Source of the DNA: Coriolopsis trogii
Lineage: Eukaryota; Basidiomycota; Agaricomycetes; Polyporales; Polyporaceae
Direction of reading: 5' to 3'
Length of the DNA: 64,000 bases
Assembly (NCBI GenBank): GCA_020543525.1
Contig: JAHYIO010000003.1
Coordinates: forward strand, 1,550,001 to 1,614,000
The notes under the pieces are model-generated. The model was given only the letters and a program-made list of their open reading frames with translations. It ran no database searches and was not told where the DNA came from. The position numbers and the translations under genes were made by a program. Each line of letters opens with the position of its first letter. Position 1 is the first letter of the stretch. Below are positions 1 through 11,348 of this stretch, in pieces.

Positions 1-317
1 AGACAACTGCCACTCACTTTCTGAACGACATGCCGTCGGTTCTGCTCCTTCCCTTTGTCCGCACCTCCCTCTAACGCAGCTTTAACCTTGGCCTTGACTT
101 TTTGTCGCAGTTGTGAAACAAGTTTGACATTGACATCCGACTCCAGAAGAGCAGCGCAGACCTCCTTCAGAAGAGTATCGAGAACCTATATCGGCCCAAA
201 TAAGCTGAGGTCGTCAGGCCTGGCAGACAGTGTAGCAACCTTGTCATCGATGACCGGAGCACGATTTAATGATGAAAGAGCCGCATTGAGCTTGCGGCCA
301 AGGTCGGCCAACACCAT
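1..317 (-). CDS. SRP54: Signal recognition particle 54 kDa subunit (5' part, runs off the window)
   Basis: SRP54 is the GTPase of the signal recognition particle; it binds signal sequences on ribosomes in the cytosol. The ATG at 317 opens [20 protein letters not shown], the conserved start of the N domain. A 54-nt GT-AG intron (239..186) follows DDK. The second exon (185..18) reads on with [20 protein letters not shown] and a basic helix, as expected for the helical N domain. A GTGAGT donor at 17 begins the next intron, so the G and M domains lie outside the window. The gene is transcribed away from SPT8, with 106 bp between the two start codons. Identity is secure from the N-terminal sequence alone. 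Confidence 0.93.
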
Positions 318-423
318 GGTAGGAAAGTGAAAAGCGGGGCCATTGCGCACCAGGCTTGGGCGTCGCATACAGCAGTCACTTGACTTGGATCACTCCCATG
401 CCATGACCATCCTACGCGTTCAC
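318..423. promoter_or_regulatory. Shared divergent promoter of SRP54 and SPT8
   Basis: Only 106 bp separate the two start codons, so both core promoters and 5' leaders must fit in this stretch. I see no TATA box. The segment is mixed in composition and includes one CATGCCATGACCAT stretch. Confidence 0.6.
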
Positions 424-2721
424 CATGGTCAACAGCGACTCCGACGACGATGTCTACGATGACCTTGAGTTCCAGGATGCGTCCGAAGACGAAGACAACA
501 TCGACGAAGATATCCTTGGCGCTTTAGAGGAGGATCTCGCTGCTGAGGCGGCTGCTGAAGCCACAGAAGGGGACGAGGTATGCCACTAGCCACAATGCAT
601 CCGTATCACTACACTCAGTCGTGCTTAGGACACGGACACCACCTCCTCGGAAGACGGCTCGGATGACGACGAGGCAGGAGACGAGGTTGTGACCTCGCAC
701 AAGGATTTGGAACAAGTCCTCGCTCAGACCCTGCAAGAAGTCCCGCCGGCTAGTAAGCCACCTTCACCTCAAACTGAATCTCCTGTTGGTGCACAGGGTA
801 CGTCTCTCTCGTTGTAACCTTGCATAGAGACCCCGTTGAGTGACGTTGGCTGTAGGGCCACAACCACCTGCCCAAATTCGTCCACCCTCCCCTGCTCAGA
901 TTCGCAGGGCAAAGCTATTGTCTGACATTCAGTGGCCAAGGTCCTTCACGGTCGAAGCAATATGCGCCATTCCCCACCCTTGTGCGACGCATGCGCTTGC
1001 TTCGTCCATGTGCATGACACACCTGCTTACTGGCTCTGACGACGGCTACATCCGCGACTACGATGTCTTCTCTGCCGTCAATGGAAAGGTCTTCCTTACC
1101 GCTCCACAGAGGCAACACTGTGGTGTCATAGAAGGTATAATGAAGGCTGGACAAATACGATGCTGGTGGGAGAACTCCCTTGCGTTCCCGACCCCGAACG
1201 GGTTGGCCCCAGATGCACCTCTCTATCCTGTGTACAGCTTAGCCATGCAATCAGATGCGCTCTGGGCACTTGCTGGCTCGGATGTGAGTGCAATCATTGT
1301 TATCGCCTCTCGCTCCATTGATTTTTCTCGGTAGCAAGGGCACGTGTGTCTCTATACTGTGCGACATAGTCCGGGCCAGTTGTGCCATGTTATGCACGGT
1401 CATAGAGGCCCAGTCTCGGCGCTGTCGTTGCAACATGATGAGAAGGGTTTCTTCAGTGCGGGGTGGGACGGTGAAGCTATAGTAAGCTGCGGTATACATT
1501 GTTGAGTGTTCCATGACTCAAGCTGGCATGCAGCACTGGGATCTGAACACGGGCCAGCCTCTGCGCAAGTTCACGGCCCACGGAGCGCAACTCACCGCAG
1601 TCGCTGTCCGCCCACTCACAACCAACGTCCACCATCCTTGGGGCACCATTACGGCCGGAAGCGAGTTCACAGTTTCCATGCGGGGGTCCCGCGACGAGCA
1701 GCAAGCCCCCCACGCGCCCCCATATGAAGCCTCGATGCCTCCGCCGCCGCCACCAGCAAACGGGTCATATGGTGGGCATGCGCACAACATTAAGCAGGAC
1801 GAGGATGCGAGATCGGACACTTCATATGATCCTCTTTTCGACGAGCCTGATGCTGACGGGGACGGGGATGGAGCGCCACCTTCTTCCGGCAAGGCTGAGC
1901 AGTCTCATGGGCAGCATCCTGGCAGAGGAGCGATCGCACCCAAAGGCGCACCACCAGTGCTGGATTCGACGACATATGCAACAATGTCGGCCGATATACT
2001 TATGACCGCGCACATAGACGGTCAGGTCATCTTATGGGATAGGAGGGTCCACACGCCCGGAAAGGGCGTGGGCCGTTTGTGGATGAGCGAGAAGACGCCA
2101 CCTTGGTGCATGTCGGTCAGTATCCATTCGAACCTAAGACCACCGTGTAGGTGAACATTGACTGACACCCGGCGCAGGCATGCTGGTCAGCGGACGGGAG
2201 CCAGATTTATGCTGGGCGCCGTAACGGCACGGTCGAGATATACGACGTACGGCAGACAGGGCGTGCAGCGTCAGGCACGCCAAGGATCCTGAAGACCCTG
2301 CGCAATCCGGTCAGCTCAGGTGTGGTCTCCTGCGTGGTCGCGTTCCCCGATGCCCGACATCTTGCATGGTCAGTCATGTGTCGACATGTCGCAGTGATCT
2401 TGTCCTGAATAGAGTTACAACAGCGCTTCCACGGACAATATCCGTTTATGGAACGTTGCAGAAGCTGGCGAACCGGACGCGTCGGGCAAGATGAAAAGTG
2501 GTGTGCAGTTCAAGATCATCCCCGGCCACCATGGAGGCTATGTCTCCCAGATGCGTACGTGACCTACCTTTCAATGCCGGAGGTCGCAAAACTCACAAAC
2601 ACACTCTGATACAGTGGTGGATCCGGCCGCTCGGTTCTTGGTGAGTGCCAGCAGCAACCGTGGCTGGCATGGGGAGCATACCAAAACCGTCTTTGTACAT
2701 GAGGTCAAACATCTTTATTGA
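424..2721 (+). CDS. SPT8: SAGA complex subunit Spt8 (WD40 protein)
   Basis: Spt8 is the WD40 subunit of the SAGA coactivator that contacts TBP. The ATG at 424 opens a very acidic N-terminus (runs of Asp/Glu over about the first 80 residues), as in the family. Introns at 578..628, 798..855, 1284..1334, 1482..1533 and 2116..2174 join exons into a WD40 protein. The diagnostic block SGSDDGYIRDYDVFSAVNGK is followed by LTAPQR and CWWEN. Later come WDGEAIHWDLNTGQ, a Pro/Gly-rich insertion (about 1690-1960), TAHIDGQVILWDRR, STDNIRLWN and the C-terminal FLVSASSNRGWHG block. The stop is at 2719-2721. The last two introns were placed by eye. The family call is strong. Confidence 0.92.
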
Positions 2722-3069
2722 GTGATCTCGTGGTGTCTCCTACTGTATAAGTTAGATTCATATGTATAAGTATCCCGACTAGTATTAGTTACTAGATGCG
2801 GCCACGAGACGGCGACGGATATCATTGTCGGGACTTCACCCTGCACCAGTGGCCTGCCTGCGCAATAGATGGGACTCAACGGAAAGGACCGACCTTCGGC
2901 AACAAGAAGTGAGCTTGTCGAAGATCCTTACTACACATATTGAACCCTACCTGCGCGAGTGCATCAATGCTTTGTCGGATCCGCAGGCCAAATGTCCTAT
3001 AACTCACCTTTCAGCTCCAAGACCAGCCAGGGAAGCCAAAAGCCATACGCACCACACGCCTGCACACGC
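2722..3069. other. Convergent intergenic region (SPT8 / membrane protein)
   Basis: This gap of about 350 bp holds the 3' ends of two convergent genes. I see no gene, repeat or RNA in it. Confidence 0.6.
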
Positions 3070-5616
3070 TCATACAAACCGACGCCACAGCACGTCCTGG
3101 TGCGCAACACGCAGATACCGCACGAGGTCGGTCGTCCCAAACGCGTACCACGTCTCGCCCATCGTGCTCCGGATCCCCTCTCTCATCGTCTCCACTGCAC
3201 GCAGGAACTCGGCGCTGGGTACCTTGTTCGCCTTGACAACCTCGGCGAGGCACGCGAGGAACTCGCGCTGCAGCGCCTGATTCGGCTCCTGTGGTGGCTC
3301 CGTCACCGAGAGCGTCAGCCGGCCGTCTCTGCCTAGGGCGAGGTAGCGGACGGTGGCATCCGTTGCGGGCGCAGAGTCCTGCTTCGGACTTGCGTTGGAG
3401 TTGATGGTTGGGTGTGCGCTCGGGATGGGAGGAGGATCGTGCGTCGGAGGAGGCGATGGCGGCGGGTACGCTGCGAATGGTTTGGAACGTGTTTGGGAGC
3501 GCGAGCGGGCGGGGTGGGGCTGGAGGGGCTGGTGAGGCCCGGGATAGGAGCCGTTTGGGCCGCTGCGCGTCACGATACTGACAGGGGGAGGGCCTCGCGC
3601 AGGAGGGGTACCCGACCGCATGGGGTGCTTCGCAGGAGGCGTGGGTGCACGTGTCGAACCGCTGCGCGTGGAGGTGGTTCGGGAGAGAGGCAGGCCGGGA
3701 GGGGAGATCAGGGAGATGGGCGAAGTTGAGGAGACTGGCGACGCGACGACAGGCGATTCGGGGGAGACGATGATGCGCGGCACCTCAGTGATCGACTGCC
3801 CATGTCCTGAGGGCATCACGGTGGATTCAGACTCGAAGGAGCTGGAGGTCGGGGAAGTGCAGCTGCTCACTGGGGGAGACGGCGGGAGGGGGAACATAGT
3901 TGGGTCGGAGCTCTTCTCCGAAATGGTAGAACCCTTGTCGAAGCTGGGGGACATGCGTAGCCGGGGCAGGATGGGCATGCTCTCTCCGGAATCGATGGAT
4001 GTCTTCTCCGAGATCGGGGGCCGTTGGATGTAGTAGGGTTGGCCAACGAACAGCCCTGCTGTACGAGAGTGCCACTGCGCTCCCGTTATGGTCTCTACAA
4101 CAACGTTGTGGGACACACGTATTTCCCTGAAGGAGAAGTCCGGAGTCGTCTCCACAGTGATAGGAAGTCGGTTCTTCCCGCCTTGCCCCGGCATGTTTGC
4201 GGTAGGGTAGACAGAAGCTTGGCCGGAACCGTCGTCCACGAGTGGCTGCACGCTCACAATGGGAATCCTGCGAATTGGCTCCAGGCTGAAGAAGACCTTC
4301 AAAGCGATGAGGAAAACCTCGAATGCCAGCCATCCGTAGGCCCATGCGGTCAGACCAACAATCAACACCGTGGCGAAGATGTCAATGATGGCACTGACCA
4401 CCATGGCGCCCCCTACCACCCTCAACCGCTTGCACTCGTACTTGGAATCGAACAGGTTGTACTCGCGAATGTTGCTGAGTTGTATACTAAGAAGAGCGCT
4501 GCGTACATGCTTGCCAGAGGTGGTGAGTTGGAAACAGCGGTACTCGGCTGTGGTGAGCCGATTGAGGTGGATGACTGGCTTCCCCTGTCCGCGAGTCGCC
4601 TGCAAGAAGAAGAGGGCAACCATCCAACCTGTCGCGCTGATGGTCTGCAAGATGATGAGCGGTATTGCGGTTCCCGTCGCGGCGTTCTCCACCGCCAAGA
4701 ACGTCTCGATGCTGTAGAGAAGAAGGTAGAAGAGCAAGCCACAGAAGGCTCGCTGGCTATTCGTCTGAGCTAGCTCCACCTTGGCTGGGAGACCCTGTGT
4801 TTGGAACCACGCCTCCACCATATAGTCCTCGGTGATATTATGATTGACGATGACGTTCGAGGCGTGTCGTTCGGGGGTACCTGTTGGGACATGGACGAGT
4901 GACGGAGAGAACACGTTGACGTATTCATGGTGGTAATACGAGAGTTCTCCTATGAGGTTCCGATATAGGTCCGCACTGAGGAGCATGAAACCGACTTGAA
5001 ATTTAGAGAGAACGCGGCCGGCGCCGAGGCCCATGACGGCGAGTGAACCTGGGAAGGTGCGGGCAGCAATCGCCTTGATGTTCTGAGTCTTGCCTGAGAG
5101 GACAGGGAGGAGGGAAATGATCGAACTCATGCCATTGATATTCTGCAAGGCAGCGGCGAGGGAGCGTGCGTCGTCTCCAGCAGACTGAGCCATGACGACA
5201 CAGGCCTTGGAAAGGAGGAACCAAAGCTGCGACACCGGGGACTTGAGGGCCAACATGTCCAGCTACAATGGAGTAAATGTCTAGGATAATGAGGTACGCT
5301 CTACGGCCCTGAGGCTATGGACAAACATACCGAGGAGGGTGTCTCGAGAAGCTGGATGTGGGTCGTCAAGAGGAGCATCACTACAACGGTCAGTAGTATA
5401 TGTATACTGCATGCTGCGCGAGGCTCGTTGCTTCTGAAAGGCCTGACCGTCCGTCCCCCTTGGACCATGCATGCAGGATCACGGCCTTCACGCGTTTACC
5501 TGGAATACGGATATATGATATCGTCTTCGGAATACGTCGTAGCCTGAGCGGAGGATGAACAAGATAGCAAGTCAGTATCTGTAACCTCCTCTACCTTCGA
5601 CGTCGGACTCCGCCAT
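3070..5616 (-). CDS. Multi-pass membrane protein of unknown function with a long disordered tail
   Basis: The main exon is open from 5262 to 3070. It joins in frame, through a 68-nt intron (5330..5263), to an exon at 5433..5331 encoding a hydrophobic helix (ILLTVVVMLLLTTHIQLLETPSS). That joins a 44-nt exon (5543..5500) encoding TTYSEDDIIYPYS. The start codon is unresolved; the ATG at 5616 is the best candidate. Further membrane helices are visible near CGLLFYLLLYSIETFL, AIPLIILQTISATGWMVALF and a long hydrophobic stretch around VVSAIIDIFATVLIVGLTAW. The C-terminal half is Ser/Pro-rich and probably disordered, and ends in a short conserved-looking block (VRYLALGRDGRLTLSV). I do not recognise the family. 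If only the ATG at 5256 were used, the first helix would be lost. Confidence 0.72.
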
Positions 5617-6025
5617 CGCAGCCTTGATAGATCTGGGACTCGGCCATGGCAGCCTTGACAGATCTGGGACCGCAACGCCTGACGCGGTGACTCGAAAGGC
5701 TGTATTAGGGTACAATATGGGGGTGATAAGGTGCGGGTGGGGACAATGGGGAGTGCGGCGAGCGTGGCATCGGGCGGGCGATGCGCGCTGTTGGCCGTCG
5801 GTCGGCTGTGCTTAGCGCGGACACGAGGCGGGATCCAGCCCCGACGATTACTATTTATGGGATCGTGGGACGGTGAGTCAGGCAGGGCGGGGCCGCCACA
5901 TAAGGAGATGAGGACGGGGGCGCAGGGCAGACCGCTCTTTGCCCCAGACTTCCACCAGCAGCAGCCCCGTCCGCTGTTGCCCCTGTTTCTGAACACTGTT
6001 TTCCCTCACAGTAGAGTGTGTGACA
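5617..6025. promoter_or_regulatory. Upstream region between membrane protein and small heat-shock gene
   Basis: This should carry the promoters of the two divergent genes. An A/T-rich TATA-like stretch (ttactatttatggg) lies near 5847-5860, about 165 bp before the sHSP start. I could not find a clean three-unit heat-shock element by eye. At its left edge (about 5610-5680) a segment of about 33 nt is repeated in tandem with a few mismatches. Confidence 0.4.
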
Positions 6026-7537
6026 ATGTCATTCCCGTACCACCAGTATGTGGACTACTCAAACCCCACAACACCCCGTGTGTACGCTTGGGAAGTAGCG
6101 TCGGCCTCAACATCAACAACAGACCAAGATCCTCTTCAACTCCAGCAAGACCCTCAACAGCCAGCTCAGCCTCAACATCAGCAACATCAGCACCAGCACC
6201 AGCACCAGCAGATATCGCCCAGTCAGCTTCAACTTCAGCAGCTCCCGCCACCTCTTCCTCTTCAGGCTCAGGCTCAGGCTCACCAGCACCAGCAACTTTC
6301 ACCACATGAACAAGTCCAGCAGCAACAGCATCAGCAACAGCATCAGCACCAGCAACATCAGCACCAGCAATACACTCCTCAGCACCAGACAATACACGTT
6401 GCCCCAAGCACAGGGCAGCCCCAGTATCGGTTTGAGACCGTGACTGAGGAGGATTTCATCCACGCTAGCGCGACAGGTGACCGGCCGGGCTCATCCCGTC
6501 GCCGCGGCGCGAGCAAGCCTCCTGCTCTCCACGTCGACACGTCGCGCGCGTCCGCGTCCGCGGCAGGGGCAGCTGCAGCAGCCTCCAGTCCCGGCGCGCT
6601 CTCCTCTACTTCCGGGCCTCTGCGTGTGCCTCATACGCGTCCGCATGTTCAGTCTGCCCACCCGTACCGCCGCCCGCAGTCTCGCGCGGCGTCGGGGTCG
6701 GGGTCGGGCGTGGGCCCGAGCTCTCTCGTGGCTTCTGTGAGATCTCGTCGCGTGAGTGAGTTGCAGTCCATTCAGACGCCTCAGACGAGTGTGGGCGGCG
6801 GTGGTGGCGCGTCGGTGGGGACGGCCCCGCTGCCCACGGTTGGGACAGCAGCAGCTGTATCGTGTCCAGCCACGAATGCGTGGCGCGAGGGACTTCTCGG
6901 GCTCTCGACGCCCGGCGCGGCTCAGGATGCGAGTGGTGCAAGGTGAGTGTTCACTTCCGGTTCGCGCTATCTAACCAACCTCTTGATCTTCGCGCTGCTA
7001 GTTTCGACTCGGAAACAACCCCAACGGCAACCCCCCGCCAGCAAGCTCAGCAAGGATTCTCATTCCCGCCTGAATTGATCAATATTCGGCGATACAACAT
7101 CCGCACGGACGTGTACTACAGCGCAGAAGAGAACGTGATGACTGCGATGTTCGAGCTCCCCGGTGTGAAGAAGACCGACCTCCGACTTACCCTGTCAGTG
7201 TGCCCGTTCAGCCGTGTGCGTCAAGTGTCCGTGTCCGGCACCTCTCGCTCGACACTTCCAGTCCAAGGCCATGCCGTGCGTGAACGCAAGTTTGGCGAAT
7301 TCTTCAGGACGCTGGCCGTCCCCCCAGAGGTCACGGTACGTCCGTGACACCCGTCTCACTCTCGCTCTCTTCGTACGATCTCGCGCATGCCTTTCCTTAC
7401 GCGCCCGTCTGTCCGTTCCTTTTTATCGACAGCCCGGAAGCATCGCCGTGAACTTCGAGGACGGCATCCTCACCCTCAAGATACCCGCCGGCACCCCAGC
7501 ACCGGCAGAGCAACCGCAAGAGATCCCTGTCCCTTGA
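6026..7537 (+). CDS. Small heat-shock protein (Hsp20/alpha-crystallin) with long Q/H-rich N-terminus
   Basis: Hsp20 proteins are ATP-independent chaperones that hold unfolding proteins. The ATG at 6026 starts MSFPYHQY. Two introns (starting 6943 and 7336) give about 440 residues. The last 110 or so residues are the alpha-crystallin domain: NIRRYNIRTDVYYSAEENVM, MFELPGVKKTDL, GHAVRERKFGEFFRTLAVP, and the closing FEDGILTLKIP with the L-x-I/V-type motif. Most family members are 150-200 residues. Here the first 300 or so residues are low complexity: Gln/His/Pro runs (residues about 35-120), then Ala/Ser-rich and Gly/Ser-rich stretches. The crystallin part is certain; the role of the extension is unknown. 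Confidence 0.88.
6164..6385 (+). repeat. CAG/CAC/CAT-rich coding repeat
   Basis: An impure trinucleotide tract of CAG, CAA, CAC and CAT codons encodes Gln and His inside the sHSP first exon. It is imperfect, and such tracts commonly vary in length between strains. Confidence 0.8.
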
Positions 7538-8201
7538 GCCGCCAGCGTCCAACCGCAACCACAACCCAACGCCAAAACCCACACAGTCCAGAGATACATA
7601 TGCGTGCATTATTTCCTTGTCTGTACAGCTCTTGACCTGCTCCCCACTCTCGTGCTCCGCCGCTCTGAAAACGCAGTCTGCGCATCTTGTATCACTCCCG
7701 ACTCCGCCATTGTCATCATCGTCCGTTGCCCATTGCTGTCGCTGTCGTCGCTTCCCCGGTGGTGGAAAAGCCATCACCCCATGATCTCTTGCATGCTTTC
7801 CTGGCCGTACACCCCATTATCTAATCGAGCAAAGTCGCAAAATGTCCGCTGTACGATACTATTGAAGCACTATGCTACCCCGGTTTCCTAATCGCTTTAC
7901 CCTCCACCCGCTTTACCCTCCACCCGTACCCTTGGCCCTTTATACCATAGCCTCTTGCATAGGACCAGTCAGTAGTAGATAGTAGTAGATTACCTTGTCG
8001 AGGCGTCTTGATGTATTCCTTATTATCGTCGCACAAGCTTGCGTCGTTCGAAAGCCCTCCAGGAGAGTACGTATCAGTACACAGAACGATGCATTGATGA
8101 GATTGAAACAACGAAATACGGATTGCAACAAACTATGACAGAGTACAAACACGCAGGTGGACAAAAATGAGACACAAGCTTGTACAGTTCTTGATCGATC
8201 C
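7538..8201. other. Convergent intergenic region with a short tandem repeat
   Basis: About 660 bp lie between the sHSP and dipeptidase 3' ends. A 16-bp unit (gctttaccctccaccc) occurs twice in tandem at 7894-7909 and 7910-7925. A short tagtagat duplication sits near 7972-7990. I see no gene here. Confidence 0.6.
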
Positions 8202-9991
8202 TCAAAGATCGGTCCGCTTCTCGTATCTATCCATGACAGGAGGCATGCCGGCCTTCTGCAGGGCTGCAGCGACACGCTCCGCGCCCTCCATGACGCGCAG
8301 CAGGTTTCCGCCAGTAAGCCCGGCGATATCGAACGCGTTCCACCCGCGCTTGTATAGCTCAGCGATCTGTTGTCCAGCAAGACACATATCCATTGAGTGA
8401 CCGAATACAGGGTAACCAGGTGAGACGCTCACCAAGGCGGGGTACTTCGAGACATCCTCAAGACCGACGGGGGTTTCGCCTATGCCGTCGTAGTCACTTC
8501 CGAGACCGACGCTATACAACGAACAGGTGAGTTTCAACGAGTGAGCCTTTCGCGCCGAACGTGACGTACTGCATCTTCCCTGCAACCTTCGCAATATGCT
8601 CCACATGGTTCGCCACCGCCAGCACGTCCGCCTTGCCCTCAGGTGCGACGAAGTACGGTGCAAAGTTGACCTATCGACGGCTACTGAGCAATTTCCTTCG
8701 AAATCTACAGGAGCCTCTCACCATCACCACCGCGTCAGTCTTGCCCCCGCCAATGCCAATAAGCTCGAGCACGTCGTCGGGCACGTTCCGCGGCACGTCA
8801 TGCACCCCGCGCGCCGACGAGTGGCTCCAAATGACGGGGGCCTTGGAGTATGTGAGCGCCTGCTTGGCAGTGTCGTCGGACGTGTGGCTGAGGTCGACGA
8901 GCATCCCAATCCGGTTCATCTCGTCGACGAGCGCGTAGCCGAGCTCGCTGAGCCCGCCGTGGTAAGGTACGGGCTTAGCGAAGATCCCGCACGAGTCGGC
9001 GAACGCGTTGTGGCATGAGTGTGTGAGCGTCACGTAGCGCACGCCGAGGTCGTAGACCTGGCGGAGGACTTGGATGGAGTTCCCGAGCTGGTGGCCGCTG
9101 TGGCAGGCTGTCAGGCGACTGAGGATGATGGTTCAGCGGGGAAGACACAGACCCCTCGATGCCGAGCATAGCCGCGATCTTCCCTCGGCCAATGGATTCC
9201 TTGATGTCCTTTGCGGTCAGGGACCAGCTGAACGTCTGAACTCCCTATGTCAGATCCCCGCAACATGCAAGTTACGTGGAAAAGACTCACGTCAGAGTGC
9301 TTGGCGATAAGTAACTTTGCGACATCGATTTGCTCCAAAGTGTCGCTACGTACAGGAGGTTCTGTCAGCACCTCTCCTGAATACGAGAGTGATACTACTT
9401 TGCTCACCGCACTCGCCATGTCGCATTCAGGAAGTCCTTGCCTTCCTGACCTCCAGGACAGTCGACATACGTCGACCAGAAGAAGCCACCTACTTTGCCT
9501 TCTCTTAGACGCGGGATGTCAACGTGACCCTCGAACGGCTGGTTGAGGTCGATAGCGGAGACGTTGTTCGCGTATCTCCCGCGAGCCAAGATGGGGAGGT
9601 CTATACACGCAGTTCCAGCACGCGCTAGAGCCCAATCTAAATATACGCACCTATATGACCATCCTGAATAGCCCCTTTCAACAAACGGTACCCAACCTTC
9701 ATCGACGCTAGAACCACTCACAATGACAGGTGCTTTGTCCATGATGTATAGCGCCGCCTTGTGCGGGTCTGCAGGAATCCTGCCTACCCTTCCAGTCACC
9801 TTGTCCCAGAAGAAAAGCATTCCTGCTAGAGCGACGAGGAAGACGGTGGTGAGCACAGTATAGGTAATCGCGCGGACTGTCGCTGCGCGACGTGTGCGCT
9901 GAGCAGCAGCCGCGTCGAGGTTGATGTTCGCATTGCGCGCGAGGTTGGGCACCTCGCCGAGGAGGGGTGCAGTCTCGCCGTTTTCTGGCAT
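8202..9991 (-). CDS. Membrane dipeptidase (peptidase family M19)
   Basis: M19 enzymes are zinc dipeptidases of the renal dipeptidase type. The ATG at 9991 starts MPENGETAPLLGE; one membrane helix follows (about residues 45-65, TYTVLTTVFLVALAGMLFFW), so this is a type II membrane protein with the enzyme outside the cytoplasm. Exon 1 ends APVI at 9722. A 13-nt microexon (9663..9651) flanked by introns 9721..9664 and 9650..9601 gives DGHID, the zinc-binding H-x-D. Later come RDTLEQID, LTHSCHNAFADS, VDEMNRIGMLVDLSHTS, PVIWSHSSARGV, GLGSDYDG and the C-terminal GGNLLRV. Zinc ligands and the fold are all represented. The true start is downstream of a longer open frame beginning at 10153. Confidence 0.92.
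9651..9663 (-). other. 13-nt microexon encoding the dipeptidase zinc site
   Basis: The 13 bases read D-G-H-I plus the first base of Asp. They are flanked by a GTGAGT...TTCAG intron (58 nt) and a GTGCGT...TATAG intron (50 nt). Without the microexon the H-x-D metal site is missing and the frame is lost. Confidence 0.88.
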
Positions 9992-10227
9992 AGAGGTGGG
10001 CGAGGGGGTTGGCCGCGGGTGAGTACAGGGACGAAGCTGAGTCTGACTCTCAGGACAGGCGCAGGCAGGTCGGGATGACACTCTCAGACTCCCACTGACG
10101 CAATGGATCGTCCGGCCCGCTCCTCCAGGCGCTCGCAGAGTCGGTACATACATAGCCTGGCCAGCCCTACACTCGCAATGATAATATCGTACACATTCCG
10201 GTTAATATAACCACATAACCAAGTCTC

Positions 10228-11028
10228 TCAGTTGACTCTGCCCTTCTGCTCTTTCTTCCAGCCTTTCTTCTGCACGGAGGCTGCGGCTTTATTACCAAAG
10301 AGGAACCGGGAAGTGCGTTTGTCGGCTCCTGTCTTGCGCGAGACGTACGAGGATCCCGCAAATAGTGCCTGTTATATGGTAATGGTCGACGCAGAACCAC
10401 AAGAAGTGGGGAAACACTCACTGCCCAGGCACCCCACAGCCCGATTGTCCCCGACCCCAAACAGAGCAGGAAGCCAAGGGAACCGACAGAAGTCGTATTG
10501 TACGAAACGAAGGAGATCAACAGGCAAGCCGCGGACAAAGGTTCCAGCATAGGATGGCTAGGTGCAGTTCGTCGCGCGGCCAATTCATGCGGTTCCGAGG
10601 GTATCTGAGGATGTCATGGATGAGTATTCCTCCATCAGCCCGATGACACTCAAATGCGACACTCACATTCATGACCAAAGCAGCTGCTAATGAACTAAGC
10701 AGCAGTCCCGTGTTCCAAGCGAGGAAGGACTCCAGCGGTGTGAGCGATACTCTTCGTTCAGTCCCGCTTTCCGAAAGGAAGAGCAGGAGTTTAGGTGAGA
10801 ACATCAAGGGTAGTGCGACGACAGTCAGCCTATTGCATTCTCTTTAGCTTTATTGATATCATAGTGACGGAGTGCTCACAATGCAGCTGAGACCCATGCC
10901 CAACTGGAGAGTACCCCATCGTCCTTTGGCTGCAATGCGTCCTCCCGTGACTGCGGCGCGGTCGGGTCTTGTTCAGAGTCAGTCCTGTGCTTGCGCACGT
11001 CGTCCATCTCAATTGCTTCAGTCGACAT
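10228..11028 (-). CDS. Small four-helix membrane protein of unknown function
   Basis: Four exons join cleanly. The ATG at 11028 starts [20 protein letters not shown], and the stop is at 10228-10230. Introns begin GTGAGC (after SWAWVSAA), GTGAGT (after AALVMN) and GTGAGT (after LWGAWA). The product is about 210 residues with a charged cytosolic-looking N-terminus. Hydrophobic stretches follow around [33 protein letters not shown] and [20 protein letters not shown]. The tail is basic and Lys-rich ([13 protein letters not shown]). I do not recognise the family. Earlier single-exon readings of this stretch break the protein. It lies head-to-head with the JmjC gene, 320 bp between starts. Confidence 0.78.
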
Positions 11029-11348
11029 TGTACGGAGTAGTCTATGGTGTGGAAGCTACGTCGTGGTTGACGGTCAAGGTGTATGTATACATGGAGGCGA
11101 CGTGTACTCAGGCCGCTGTGGCTACGCGCACACGCATCCTCGGTGACGTCACGCGAAAGTGTGATTGACGGCGTCTCCGTGTGTTTGTCCTTGTTAGGAT
11201 CCGAAGCCGTCGCCTTCGTCGACTCAACGCCTCTCGTCCACAGATGCATCCATCCCATCATCTGTCACGTCTCAGGCATGGGTGACTCCTCCATCTTAGG
11301 TTGCATCTAATCGCTGATCTTCTTACGAATCTTTCCTCAGACTAACTT
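11029..11348. promoter_or_regulatory. Divergent promoter region (membrane protein / JmjC gene)
   Basis: These 320 bp lie between two divergent start codons. No clear motif or repeat is seen. Confidence 0.4.

Noticed and set aside
6006..6407. Minus-strand open frame rich in Ala, Glu and Val over the sHSP repeat
   Set aside because: It is the complement of the CAG/CAC repeat and has no ATG-supported motif.
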